NCBI RefSeq assembly: GCF_900215355.1
Contig: NZ_OBEA01000007.1
Coordinates: forward strand, 186,001 to 250,000
Direction of reading: 5' to 3'
From: Pseudooceanicola antarcticus
Lineage (GTDB): Bacteria; Pseudomonadota; Alphaproteobacteria; Rhodobacterales; Rhodobacteraceae
Length of the DNA stretch: 64,000 bases
Below, in pieces: positions 28,225 through 36,541 of this stretch. Below the pieces are notes generated by a model. It saw only the letters and a program-made list of their open reading frames with translations, ran no database searches and was not told the origin of the DNA. The translations under genes were made by a program, and so were the position numbers. Position 1 is the stretch's first letter; every line of letters begins with the position of its first letter.

Positions 28225-28251
28225 GACGCATCACTGACTCGATTAATTGCA
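28225..28251 (+). promoter_or_regulatory. Shared control element GACGCATCACT-N11-TTGCA upstream of binding-protein gene
   Basis: Second copy of the 27-bp element at 20298-20324, located 12 bases after the glycosidase stop and 80 bases before the binding-protein start. It indicates that the binding-protein gene has its own promoter, co-controlled with the first sulfatase gene, most simply by the LysR protein. Confidence 0.6.
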
Positions 28252-28331
28252 CTTCATCCGCATCTGTTTGGCTCGTATCACCGGCAGCAGAGTTGGTCCG
28301 GCTCATCGGCGGACCCGAAAAGGGAGGCACC

Positions 28332-29843
28332 ATGTTCAAACTCATTTCCGCCGCTGCTCTTGCGCTGGCGACCACCACCGCTCTTGTCACGCCGGCCATG
28401 GCCGAGGTTCAGAACGACGCCGAGACTCTGGCCATCGGCGGCTTTCTCGACAACCGCACCTTCGATCGCGGACAGCTTCAGGCCTCGCACTGGGCGAAGT
28501 ACTGGCAGCCGGTCTTCGACACGCTGCTGCGCATCGACGCCGAGGGCAACATCTCGGGCAACGTGGCGACGGACTACAGCTTCGCAGAGGACCGAAGCAG
28601 CCTGACCCTGACCCTGCGCGACGGGCTGAGCTTCACCAATGGCGAGCCGGTCGACGGCGCCGCAGTGAAAGCCAACATCGAGTTCCTGCAGAACGCCACC
28701 GGTCAGAACAAGTGGATGGTCGGCGGCATCAGCGAGGTCGAGGTCGTGTCCCCGACCGAGGTCGTGCTGCATATCGCAGAGCCCAACCCTGCGCTGCTCT
28801 TCGGCCTTGCGACCGTCGGCGGCGCGCTGGCCGCGCCCTCGACCCTGGGCACCGAGGAAGCCAAGACCGTTCCCGTCGGATCGGGCCCCTACGTCTACGA
28901 CACCGAGGACTCGGTCGTCGGACGGCAGTATGTCTACAAGCGCAATCCCGACTACTGGAACCCTCAGGACTTCCCCTTCGAGCAAATCACCATTACCCCG
29001 ATCCGTGACATGAGTGCCCGGATGAACGCCCTGCAATCCGGCCAGATCGATGCCGGCGTCGGCGATCCCCGCGCCGCGTCCGAGGCCGAAGCCACAGGGC
29101 TGACCGTCGCGTCGAACCCGAACAATTTCTTCGGCATTTTCATCGCCGACCGCGCCGGCGACATGGTTCCTGCCCTGGGCGATGTACGCGTGCGCCAGGC
29201 GATCAACATGGCTTTCGACCGCGCCTCGATCCTCAAGTACATCGACAACGACTATGGCCAGGTGACCAACCAGCCGCTGGTCTCTCCGAACGCACTTAAC
29301 AATCCCGACCTCGAAGGCAGCTATGACTACGACCCCGAAGCGGCGCGCGCGCTGATGGCCGAAGCCGGCTATGCAGATGGCTTCACCGTGCCGATGCCTG
29401 AGGTGGCTTCCATGGCCTCCTACAACCCCATCGTCGAGCAGCAGCTGGCGCAGATCGGGATCACCGTGGATTGGGTCAAGATCTCTCCCACGGGCACGAT
29501 CCCCGAGCTGCTGTCTGGCAAGTACCCGATGTTCCTCTTCCGCCTCGGCACCCAGACCGCCTGGGGAGACGTGCTGAAGTACATCGGACCGGACGCCCCC
29601 TGGAACACCTCGGGCAGCCAGAACGATGCCCTGGACAAACTCATTCTGGAGGCACGCAATGCGCCGCTGGAAGATCAGGACGCCGCATTCCAGGCCATCA
29701 CAACCTACCTGGTCGAGAACGCCTGGTTCGCACCCTGGTACCAGATCGACGCTGTCTACTTCACCAATGACGAGGTGGACGTGGTTGTGCCGTCGCACAA
29801 CATCACTCCGTGGATCTATGATTTCCAGAAGACCGGAAACTGA
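28332..29843 (+). CDS. Exported SBP family 5 solute-binding protein of the sulfatase locus
   Basis: A 503-residue periplasmic protein. A Sec signal peptide (MFKLISAAALALATTTALVT, cleavage after PAMA near residue 24) is followed by family 5 blocks: YSFAEDRSSLTLTLRDGLSF with TNGEPVDGAAVKA (about 75-110), VPVGSGPYVY (about 180) and ARALMAEAGYADGF (about 340). The ATG at 28332 has AGGGAGG 4 bases upstream; the frame start at 28293 adds no signal. It follows the importer operon and has its own control element, so it is probably made in excess of the membrane parts. Context suggests a sulfated saccharide ligand, but the family is best known for peptides. Confidence 0.93.
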   Translation: MFKLISAAALALATTTALVTPAMAEVQNDAETLAIGGFLDNRTFDRGQLQASHWAKYWQPVFDTLLRIDAEGNISGNVATDYSFAEDRSSLTLTLRDGLSFTNGEPVDGAAVKANIEFLQNATGQNKWMVGGISEVEVVSPTEVVLHIAEPNPALLFGLATVGGALAAPSTLGTEEAKTVPVGSGPYVYDTEDSVVGRQYVYKRNPDYWNPQDFPFEQITITPIRDMSARMNALQSGQIDAGVGDPRAASEAEATGLTVASNPNNFFGIFIADRAGDMVPALGDVRVRQAINMAFDRASILKYIDNDYGQVTNQPLVSPNALNNPDLEGSYDYDPEAARALMAEAGYADGFTVPMPEVASMASYNPIVEQQLAQIGITVDWVKISPTGTIPELLSGKYPMFLFRLGTQTAWGDVLKYIGPDAPWNTSGSQNDALDKLILEARNAPLEDQDAAFQAITTYLVENAWFAPWYQIDAVYFTNDEVDVVVPSHNITPWIYDFQKTGN

Positions 29844-29876
29844 ACCAGGGCAACCGGACCTGCACAATACTCGGCG

Positions 29877-29903
29877 GGGGCGGGGCAGCGAATGCCCCGC
29901 CCC
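29877..29903 (+). terminator. Terminator-like hairpin after binding-protein gene
   Basis: A perfect 11-bp stem GGGGCGGGGCA / TGCCCCGCCCC with loop GCGAA, 33 bases after the stop. It is followed by GTTGCC, so only a weak U-run. The rest of the 29844-30109 gap shows no gene. Confidence 0.6.
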
Positions 29904-30109
29904 GTTGCCTCCGGCGCCTGCCGCGGGCGAGGCCAGCCGGCCCTTCCCTACTCGCACGTTCGCAGCTCAGGCACCCGCGACAAGCCCCACCTTCGCCCGC
30001 ATCAGCCCCACGGCCGAACAACGCGCCTGAGGCCCGCTGCGCGGCATCACCGATTTCCGCCCATCAGGGCAGATGTACCGTTAACAATTCTGATGATCCG
30101 GAGACCGCC

Positions 30110-31999
30110 ATGGAGCCTTGGGTAGCGACGGGTGCCAAGCGCAGCATGTTCGACGAGCGTGAAAAGGCCAACTGGCGCGACAAGATGAAGGCCGGCGCGA
30201 CCTCCATCCGCCGCGACCTCGTCAAGACGCCCGACTGGTTCGAGCGCGTGACCCCGGAGACGGTGCGGGCGGATGCGATCGCCGGTCTGACCGGCGCCAC
30301 CCTCAGCCTGCCGCAGAGCGTCGCCTTTGCCGCGATCGCCGGCCTGCCCCCGCAATACGGTTTCTACACTGCTCTGGTGCCCCCCGTCGTCACCGCGCTC
30401 TTCGGATCCAGCTGGCACGCAGCGGCCGGCCCGGCGACGGCGATTTCGGCGCTGGTCTTCGGCGCGCTGGCCGGGGTCTACACCCCTGGCTCGCCCGAGT
30501 TCATCTCGGCCGCCATCGCCCTGGCGCTGCTGGCCGGCATCTTCCAGCTCCTGATGGGGCTGATGCGCCTCGGCAGCGTGGTCGATTTCGTCTCGCACTC
30601 GGTGATGATCGGGTTCGTCGCCGGGGCGGCGGTGCTCATTGCGTTGAGCCAGCTCAGCGACGTTCTGATGGTTCCCCTCCCCCGCCCCGAGGACCCGGGC
30701 GCCTATGTCATGGCGCTTTGGCACGGGCTGCCGCAGGCGGACCTCAGGGCGGTCTCCATCGCGCTTCTTGCACTGAGCGTGGGTTACACGATCCGTCGTT
30801 TCCTGCCGCGCTGGCCCAACTACCTGCTGGCGCTTCTGGCGGCCACCGGCCTCAGCCTGGCCTACGGTGGCGCGGACGCAGGCCTGCACACGGTCGGCGC
30901 CATCGACGCGGTGATACCCACCCTCGCGCTTCCGCACTTCGAGGAGGGCCAGTTCCGCGCCGTTTTCTCGGGCGCGCTGGCCATCGGTGTCGTCGGCCTG
31001 CTGGAGGCCATGTCCGTGGCCCGAGCGCTTGCGGCCAAGTCCGGCCAGATGCTGGACGGCAACCGTGAGTTCGTCGGTCAGGGCCTTTCGAATGTCGTCG
31101 GGTCCTTCTTCCAATGCTACCCGTCATCGTCGTCCTTCACCCGCTCGGGCGTGAACTACGACGCCGGCGCGCGCACCCCGCTTTCGATGATCTTCTGTGC
31201 CACCTTCCTGTTGCTGATCCTGCTGTTGGTGGCCCCCTATTTCGCCGAGGTCCCGATTGCAGGCATGGCGGGGGTCATCATGCTGGTCGCCTGGCGCCTC
31301 ATCAACTTCCACGAAATCCTTCACCTCGTCCGAACATCCACCGCCGAGACCCTGATTGCCGTCACCACCTTCCTGACCACCGTGCTGGTGGCGCTGGAGT
31401 TCTCGATCTACGTTGGCGTGATGATGTCGCTGGTGCTGTTCCTGCGCCGCATCGCCAGTCCGATCATCGCCGTCTCCGCCCCCGATCCCTCGACACCGGG
31501 CCGTACCATCAAGGGGGCCCGCCTCAACCACCTTGACGAATGCCCGCAGCTGATGATCGCGATGCTGGAGGGCCCCTTCTACTTCGGCACCGTCGAAGCC
31601 ATCCGGCGCGAGTTCATGCGCTTCGAGCGAGAGCGCCCGTCACAGAAACACATCCTCTTCTCCATCGCCGGCAGCGGCGAGGTCGACCTGCCTGCCGCCG
31701 AATTCCTGATCGAGGAGGATCGCCGACGCGAGGCACGCGGGGGCTCCCTGCACGTCAAGCTGATGACCCTCACCTCCTTCGAGAAGCTCGCGCGTTTCCA
31801 GGTCTTCAAGGCCCTCGGCCGAGAGAAGATCCACCTGTCCAAGCGTGACGCGCTCGAGCAGATCGTTCCACAGCTCGATCAATCGGTCTGCGCAACCTGC
31901 ACCCGGCGGATTTTCAAGGAGTGCCCCGTCGCCGACCGCCTCGACGCCGAGGAAACGCCTTCTAACACCCCCGGTAAAGACGCGCCTCAGACAGGCTGA
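30110..31999 (+). CDS. SulP-family anion (sulfate) transporter with STAS domain
   Basis: A 629-residue membrane protein of the SulP/SLC26 family. The core spans about 50-440 and includes DAIAGLTGATLSLPQSVAFA, the first conserved SulP block, and FSGALAIGVVGLLEAMSVAR (about 285-305). A STAS domain follows at about 470-590. The end has CATCTRRIFKEC, a cysteine cluster of unknown use. SulP proteins move sulfate, bicarbonate or dicarboxylates. Between a sulfatase cluster and its maturation enzyme, transport of released sulfate is the natural guess, but direction is unknown. The ATG at 30110 is chosen; a second ATG at 30146 is also possible because no strong ribosome site precedes either. Confidence 0.9.
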   Translation: MEPWVATGAKRSMFDEREKANWRDKMKAGATSIRRDLVKTPDWFERVTPETVRADAIAGLTGATLSLPQSVAFAAIAGLPPQYGFYTALVPPVVTALFGSSWHAAAGPATAISALVFGALAGVYTPGSPEFISAAIALALLAGIFQLLMGLMRLGSVVDFVSHSVMIGFVAGAAVLIALSQLSDVLMVPLPRPEDPGAYVMALWHGLPQADLRAVSIALLALSVGYTIRRFLPRWPNYLLALLAATGLSLAYGGADAGLHTVGAIDAVIPTLALPHFEEGQFRAVFSGALAIGVVGLLEAMSVARALAAKSGQMLDGNREFVGQGLSNVVGSFFQCYPSSSSFTRSGVNYDAGARTPLSMIFCATFLLLILLLVAPYFAEVPIAGMAGVIMLVAWRLINFHEILHLVRTSTAETLIAVTTFLTTVLVALEFSIYVGVMMSLVLFLRRIASPIIAVSAPDPSTPGRTIKGARLNHLDECPQLMIAMLEGPFYFGTVEAIRREFMRFERERPSQKHILFSIAGSGEVDLPAAEFLIEEDRRREARGGSLHVKLMTLTSFEKLARFQVFKALGREKIHLSKRDALEQIVPQLDQSVCATCTRRIFKECPVADRLDAEETPSNTPGKDAPQTG

Positions 32000-32066
32000 T
32001 AAGGCCTTCTGCAGGCCGCCTTGCCGCGACCGGGCGAAAGGCCAAGACAAGACAGAGCGGAGAGTG

Positions 32067-33053
32067 ATGATGATCCAAAAGAGCGAGGGCCGTTGCTGCG
32101 GCGGAGGGCGCAAGCCGGACGGCATGCGCAAGGATGATGCCAGCTACATGGCCGCCGCTCTCGCCGTTCCGCGTGCGGCCCCCGAAACCAGGCAGGACCT
32201 GTCCGCGGCGCTGGTTTCGATTCCAGGAGGTCACTTCGAGATGGGCACCCGTGTCTCCCGCTACGCCGACGACCTGGACAGCCCGCGTCGAAAGGTGAAG
32301 GTCTCGGGCTTCCGCATCGCCGATGCGACGGTCTCGAATGCCGAATATGCCCGCTTTGTCGCAGAAACCAGCTACCGCACCGTCAGCGAGGTCGAGGGCT
32401 GGAGCTATGTCTTCCATCTGCAGCTTGCGGATCCGACGCTCTGGCCCGAGCACCCGCCGGGCCTGCCCTGGTGGCGACTTGTCCTTGGCGCCTCATGGGC
32501 GCAGCCCGAGGGCCCAGGCTCAAGCTGGGAGGATCGCGCGGATCACCCGGCGGTGCATCTGACCTGGTTCGACGCGCTGGCCTATGTGACCTGGGCCGGG
32601 CTACGCCTTCCCCGCGAGGCCGAGTGGGAACGCGCCGCCCGCGGCGGGCTGGTGAACAAGAAATTTCCCTGGGGCAACAAGCTGGTGCCCGAGAGCGGCT
32701 TTGCCATGAATACCTGGCAGGGCGATTTCCCCCATGAGAACTCTGCCGAGGATGGCTACATTGGCACCGCGCCGGTGCGTAGCTATGCGCCCAATGGCTA
32801 CGGTCTATACAACATGACAGGCAACGTCTGGGAGTGGGTTCAGGACTTCTACGGCCCCCGTCCGGCGCCCTCGCGCCTGCCCGAAAAGGACCCGACAGGC
32901 CCCGAGGCGGGCAGCGCCCGAATCCAGCGCGGCGGATCCTTCCTCTGCCACGTCAGCTATTGTGACCGCTACCATGTGCATTCACGTACCCGGAACGATG
33001 CCAACAGTTCGACCGCCAATTGCGGTTTTCGAGTGGCCTCCGACGCTGGATAG
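32067..33053 (+). CDS. Formylglycine-generating enzyme (sulfatase-modifying factor)
   Basis: A 328-residue FGE/SUMF1 protein. The FGE fold starts at about residue 50 with LVSIPGGHFEMGTR. Further blocks are DATVSNAEYARFVAET, HPAVHLTWFDALAYVTWAG and RLPREAEWERAARGG. The copper-binding catalytic cysteines are in GGSFLCHVSYCDRYHVHSRT near the C-terminus, matching the C-x4-C pattern of active FGEs. Many FGE-fold proteins lack this pair, so its presence argues for true sulfatase activation. There is no signal peptide, which fits cytoplasmic maturation of the two signal-less sulfatases. The ATG at 32067 is preceded by GGAGAG; the next codon (32070) is also ATG. The sulfate transporter gene ends 67 bases upstream. 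Confidence 0.92.
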   Translation: MMIQKSEGRCCGGGRKPDGMRKDDASYMAAALAVPRAAPETRQDLSAALVSIPGGHFEMGTRVSRYADDLDSPRRKVKVSGFRIADATVSNAEYARFVAETSYRTVSEVEGWSYVFHLQLADPTLWPEHPPGLPWWRLVLGASWAQPEGPGSSWEDRADHPAVHLTWFDALAYVTWAGLRLPREAEWERAARGGLVNKKFPWGNKLVPESGFAMNTWQGDFPHENSAEDGYIGTAPVRSYAPNGYGLYNMTGNVWEWVQDFYGPRPAPSRLPEKDPTGPEAGSARIQRGGSFLCHVSYCDRYHVHSRTRNDANSSTANCGFRVASDAG

Positions 33054-33114
33054 CTTTCACGAGGTGGCACAAGCCGCGCCGTTCGGCAGCGCTTCGGGCA
33101 ATAAAGCAGCGCAA

Positions 33115-33303
33115 CTACCCCAGGACCTCGGTTCGCCTCAGGGCTTCCTGTTGGGTCTTCCCCAGAGTTTTCACAAACTCCCCTTGGCGAATGAAAGGCT
33201 TTAGTGCCTTAGGTACGACCCGCCGATAGAGCCAATTGCCGTTCCGAGGGTCCTGCTTCTGGTATTCCACAGTCAAATTCCGCACGCCCAAATTCTCCGA
33301 CAT
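33115..33303 (-). pseudogene. Truncated tyrosine-integrase N-terminal remnant
   Basis: A 62-residue frame, MSENLGVRNLTVEYQ onward, contains NWLYRRVVPKALKPFIRQGEFV and KTLGKTQQEALRR. This is the pattern of the N-terminal arm-type domain found on many phage-like integrases (R-R-V-P-K-x-L then K-S/T-L-G-T plus a helix). It ends at a TAG where a full integrase would continue for some 350 residues, and nothing downstream resembles the catalytic domain. It lies just outside the left att site of the island, so it is probably left over from an earlier element at the same tRNA gene. Confidence 0.6.
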
Positions 33304-33378
33304 GGCTACGGACATGGACACACACAGGCAATCCCAGAAGGGAACACCATATAAAATCAATCACTTAGGTGGATATTT

Positions 33379-33424
33379 ATGGTGGCCCCACACGGACTCG
33401 AACCGCGGACCCACTGATTACAAA
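33379..33424 (+). repeat. Left attachment site: copy of tRNA-Thr 3' half
   Basis: 46 bases match 41387-41432 with one mismatch; the inner 39 (33386-33424) are identical. The copy covers the tRNA from the anticodon loop to the CCA end and has no 5' half, so it is not a functional tRNA. This is the usual product of site-specific integration into a tRNA 3' end by a tyrosine integrase, whose gene starts 190 bases away. Confidence 0.9.
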
Positions 33425-33613
33425 CATGCTCCTGTGCATTTTCCTGGGTTTCGCCCATCTACGCCCACCGACCCTAAATGCATGTTCCTAAACGTTTTTC
33501 CTTGAAACGCCTTACGCCGACATCGCATCCAGTTCCCTGTAATTCGCTGCTTGCTGCTTCCTCCATGCTTCCATGGAAGCGGTCAGAAGCGCGGCCAGGG
33601 AGAGGGAAACGCC

Positions 33614-34807
33614 ATGCCGAAGTTGACAAAACGCACCGTCGAAGCGCTGCCCATCACCGGACGCGACTACATCAGTTTTGACACCGAGGTTTCCGGCTTC
33701 GGCGTCCGCGTCACGCCTGCCGGTCGCAAGTCCTATCTGATCCAATACCGCAATGGCGGACGCACAAGGCGGCTCACCTTGGGCAAGCACGGAGCCCTGA
33801 CCGCCGAGGCCGCCCGCAAGCTGGCCGTGCAGCGCCTGGGAGAGGTCGCCCATGGGGAAGACCCCTCTGCAAGCCGGAGCGAGCATCACCGCTCCCCAAC
33901 CGTGGCTCAGCTTTGCGAGCGGTTCATCCAGGACCATGTGTCGATCCGCTGTAAGCCCAGCACCCAGTTCGACTATGAGCGGAACATTGAACGCCACATC
34001 CTCCCTGCCTTCGGCACCTTCAAGGCGGTGGATGTGCGCCGCGCGGACGTGGCCGCCCTGCACCAGAAGCTGAGCCCGACACCGCATCAGGCCAACCGCG
34101 TCCTGGCGCTGCTGTCGAAGCTCTTCAACATGGCCGAGCTTTGGGAGATCCGCCCCGATGGCTCCAACCCCTGCCGCCTCGTTCCTCGCTACAAGGAGAA
34201 GCCCAAAGAGCGCTTCCTGGGAGAGCCCGAACTGATGCGCCTGGGCGATGTGCTGGCTGAGGCCGAAGAGACCGGCCAGGAAAGCGTCTTTGTCGTGGCG
34301 GCCTTCCGGCTGCTGCTGATGACCGGCTGCCGCCTCTCCGAGATCCAAAAGCTGCAATGGTCCTTCGTCTCGATGCACCATCTGCTGTTGCCCGACAGTA
34401 AGACCGGCGCCCGGCGCATACCGCTTTCGCCCGATGCCAAGGCCGTGCTGCATCGCCTGCCCCGCGACCCTGAGAACCCTTACGTGATCCAGGGCAAATT
34501 GCCGGGCAGCCACCTGACGGACCTGCAACACCCCTGGCAGCGCATACGTAAGGCGACTGGTTTGCAGGACGTGCGCATCCACGACCTCCGGCACACCTAT
34601 GCCTCTTACGCGGCGATGAACGGGGTGGACCTGCTGACCCTGGGAAAGATCCTGGGCCACTCGAATTACCAGACGACACAGCGTTACGCGCATCTGGCCG
34701 ACAAGGGCGTCTGCGAAGCGGCCAATGCGGTATCCGGCATGATGGCGGGCGCATTGGGCACCACGCGCCAGCCGCCCGGACCGGCGCGGCTTAGCTTGGT
34801 GCGGTAA
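33614..34807 (+). CDS. Tyrosine-recombinase integrase of the genomic island
   Basis: A 397-residue site-specific recombinase of the P4/CP4-57 type. The N-terminal DUF4102-like arm-binding domain (about 1-95) has PKLTKRTVEALPITGRDY and GFGVRVTPAGRKSYLIQYR. The core-binding domain is at about 105-200. The catalytic domain has Arg in MTGCRLSEIQKL (about 240), HDLRHTYASYAA (about 327) and the nucleophile Tyr in YQTTQRYAHLAD (about 361). The ATG at 33614 follows GGGAGAGGGAAACGCC. All catalytic residues are present, so it is probably active. It sits next to the left att site as expected. Confidence 0.94.
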   Translation: MPKLTKRTVEALPITGRDYISFDTEVSGFGVRVTPAGRKSYLIQYRNGGRTRRLTLGKHGALTAEAARKLAVQRLGEVAHGEDPSASRSEHHRSPTVAQLCERFIQDHVSIRCKPSTQFDYERNIERHILPAFGTFKAVDVRRADVAALHQKLSPTPHQANRVLALLSKLFNMAELWEIRPDGSNPCRLVPRYKEKPKERFLGEPELMRLGDVLAEAEETGQESVFVVAAFRLLLMTGCRLSEIQKLQWSFVSMHHLLLPDSKTGARRIPLSPDAKAVLHRLPRDPENPYVIQGKLPGSHLTDLQHPWQRIRKATGLQDVRIHDLRHTYASYAAMNGVDLLTLGKILGHSNYQTTQRYAHLADKGVCEAANAVSGMMAGALGTTRQPPGPARLSLVR

Positions 34808-34961
34808 TCGAGGTGACCGCCTTCAATGCCCCGCGCCATTCCTTAAGGGCAGTCGCGTGCCTTATGTAACGTAATGGCTACGGCACCGATATTCCTGGCC
34901 TATCGGCGTTTCGCTCAGCGCGTCAGCGCCTAATGTCATGCCTTGGGAAGAGGAGGGAATC

Positions 34962-35693
34962 TTGAAGCAAACCCGCAATGAGATCCTGCGCGATCTGTGG
35001 AGCAAAGGCATATGGCTGCAAGAGGCATGGCGCGCATACGCCGCTGAGGAAAAGCTGAACCGGCACCGGGCGCTTTACGCCAAATCCGCGATTGAAATGC
35101 TTGCCACAGCGCCGCAACCCGCAGAAGACGCTTCGCCTATGGCCAAGTTTGGGGCGCTCTTCAAAGGCCCTCAGGACTTGCTGGCCGAGCGCGCCGAGGT
35201 CGACAGGGACATGCAGGATGATCTGCGCCGCTTCCTCTACACCGGGCAACTGGTCGCTCTGGGGTTTGAGCCGCCCCGCAAGGAGGCCTCATCCCCCCTA
35301 GAGATCCCAGCCGCCTATTGGCCAAAGACACACAGCCCTAGCTTGACCCAATGGGGGGCGAACACGCTTAAACACGCCTCGCTGATCTTTGTGGATGTCC
35401 GCATCGTTTCGCGGCCCCAATTCGACGCGGCGCTCTTACCGGCCTCCGCTGCCCCCGTTCAGACGGGCCGCCCCCCGGTCAACAAAGCGATCAAGCGGAC
35501 GTGCCAAGAGCTGATCACCGCCGGGAAGATCGACACAAGCCTCTCGATGAAGGCGCACTATCCGATGATCCGTGAACACCTCGCTCAGCGCGGGATCGAC
35601 CTGCCCATCCCCCCGGAGGCAATCAACGACGAGACGATCAGAAAGACTTTTTCACCTCTTTTCAAAGACTTGAAGGAAGCCAATAAACAATAA
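34962..35693 (+). CDS. Island protein of unknown function
   Basis: About 243 residues. A strong AGGAGG at 34951-34956 lies 5 bases before a TTG codon at 34962, which I take as the start. An in-frame ATG at 34938 has no ribosome site before it and would overlap this one. The protein is charged and mostly helical in look, with GRPPVNKAIKRTCQELITAG and a C-terminal KTFSPLFKDLKEANK, and has no signal or membrane segment. I do not recognise it. Its place between the integrase and a small HTH gene suggests a role in island maintenance or control. Confidence 0.75.
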   Translation: MKQTRNEILRDLWSKGIWLQEAWRAYAAEEKLNRHRALYAKSAIEMLATAPQPAEDASPMAKFGALFKGPQDLLAERAEVDRDMQDDLRRFLYTGQLVALGFEPPRKEASSPLEIPAAYWPKTHSPSLTQWGANTLKHASLIFVDVRIVSRPQFDAALLPASAAPVQTGRPPVNKAIKRTCQELITAGKIDTSLSMKAHYPMIREHLAQRGIDLPIPPEAINDETIRKTFSPLFKDLKEANKQ

Positions 35694-35776
35694 AATCTGC
35701 GGGACTTTATTGTCCTATTGGTTGGATTGCTGCCTGGGCATGTTCGGTCGCAAGGCAGACAACGAAAGGACAGCCC

Positions 35777-36013
35777 GTGCAGATGACGACCGAAAGCCCC
35801 TCCCCGATCACCCCGCCTGCGGAGTACTGGGAGGGCTTCATTCCCGAAGGCGACGCCGCCGACTACCTGTGCCAAAGCGTGCGCACCATTCAGAAATGGC
35901 GCGTCACCGGCGCGGGCCCCGAGTTCTACAAGTTCGGGCGTTCCGTGCGCTACCGCCGCCGCGATCTGCGCCAATGGGTCGAAGACCGCCGCCGGGCGCA
36001 CACCTCTCAATAA
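35777..36013 (+). CDS. Small helix-turn-helix protein, excisionase/AlpA-like
   Basis: A 78-residue protein with a MerR-like winged helix: EGDAADYLCQSVRTIQKWRVTG, then GPEFYKFGRSVRYRRRDLRQWV. This layout is shared by excisionases and AlpA-type activators of island integrases. A GTG start at 35777 is chosen because AAGGA lies 6 bases upstream; the ATG at 35783 is the alternative. Its position between the integrase and replication genes supports a role in excision or in switching on replication. Confidence 0.85.
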   Translation: MQMTTESPSPITPPAEYWEGFIPEGDAADYLCQSVRTIQKWRVTGAGPEFYKFGRSVRYRRRDLRQWVEDRRRAHTSQ

Positions 36014-36147
36014 TCCAGTTTTGCCCGCGCTGAGTTGGCAGCGCAGCGCGGGATTTTGGGGCCGGATGGCTTCATCAGGGGCGCGAGATCTGCGTGAGCT
36101 CGCGCCCTTTCCATGTCTGCTGCCCAGCCAATGAGAAGGACATCACC

Positions 36148-36366
36148 ATGGCAAACCAACCCGCAAAGAAGTTCCGCCTGGGGCTCATCACCGCCACCAT
36201 CTGGGACAATGATGGCTTCTATTCCATCGACCTGTCCCGCTCTTACCGCGACGACACGGGCACCTGGAAGAACACCACCAGCTTCCATCATTCCGACCTG
36301 CTCAATCTGGCGAAATGCTCTGAACGCGCGGAAGCCTGGATCGGACGGCAAGTCAATGACCGCTGA
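36148..36366 (+). CDS. Small conserved island protein of unknown function
   Basis: A 72-residue protein, FRLGLITATIWDNDGFYSID onward with RSYRDDTGTWKNTTSF and DLLNLAKCSERAEAWI. Similar small proteins accompany replication genes on integrative elements, as I recall the family. Their beta-rich start and the N-x-x-S-F segment recall single-strand-binding folds, but this is not established. AGAAGGA 7 bases before the ATG at 36148 sets the start; the frame upstream from 36094 is not needed. Confidence 0.75.
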   Translation: MANQPAKKFRLGLITATIWDNDGFYSIDLSRSYRDDTGTWKNTTSFHHSDLLNLAKCSERAEAWIGRQVNDR

Positions 36367-36541
36367 TGCAGCAGGCCGGGCCACAGCCCGGCCCCAAAAC
36401 AAAAGCTGCCCCGCCGGAGGCACCTTCAAGGGCGCACAGCGCCCGCCCCTCCCCGCCGGAAACGAAGCGCCCCGCCCGGGGAAAAGGGGGGTGATTGTAG
36501 CACCCCCCTCTAGAAATACAGACGACACAAGAGAGACCCAA

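Noticed and set aside
33379-33424. Second tRNA-Thr gene
   Set aside because: Only the 3' half is present, with a mismatch in the acceptor stem and no 5' half; it is the integration scar.
36113-36541. Extension of the replication-initiator frame to 36113
   Set aside because: It would read through the small gene at 36148-36366 in another frame, and the motif-bearing protein starts at 36542.
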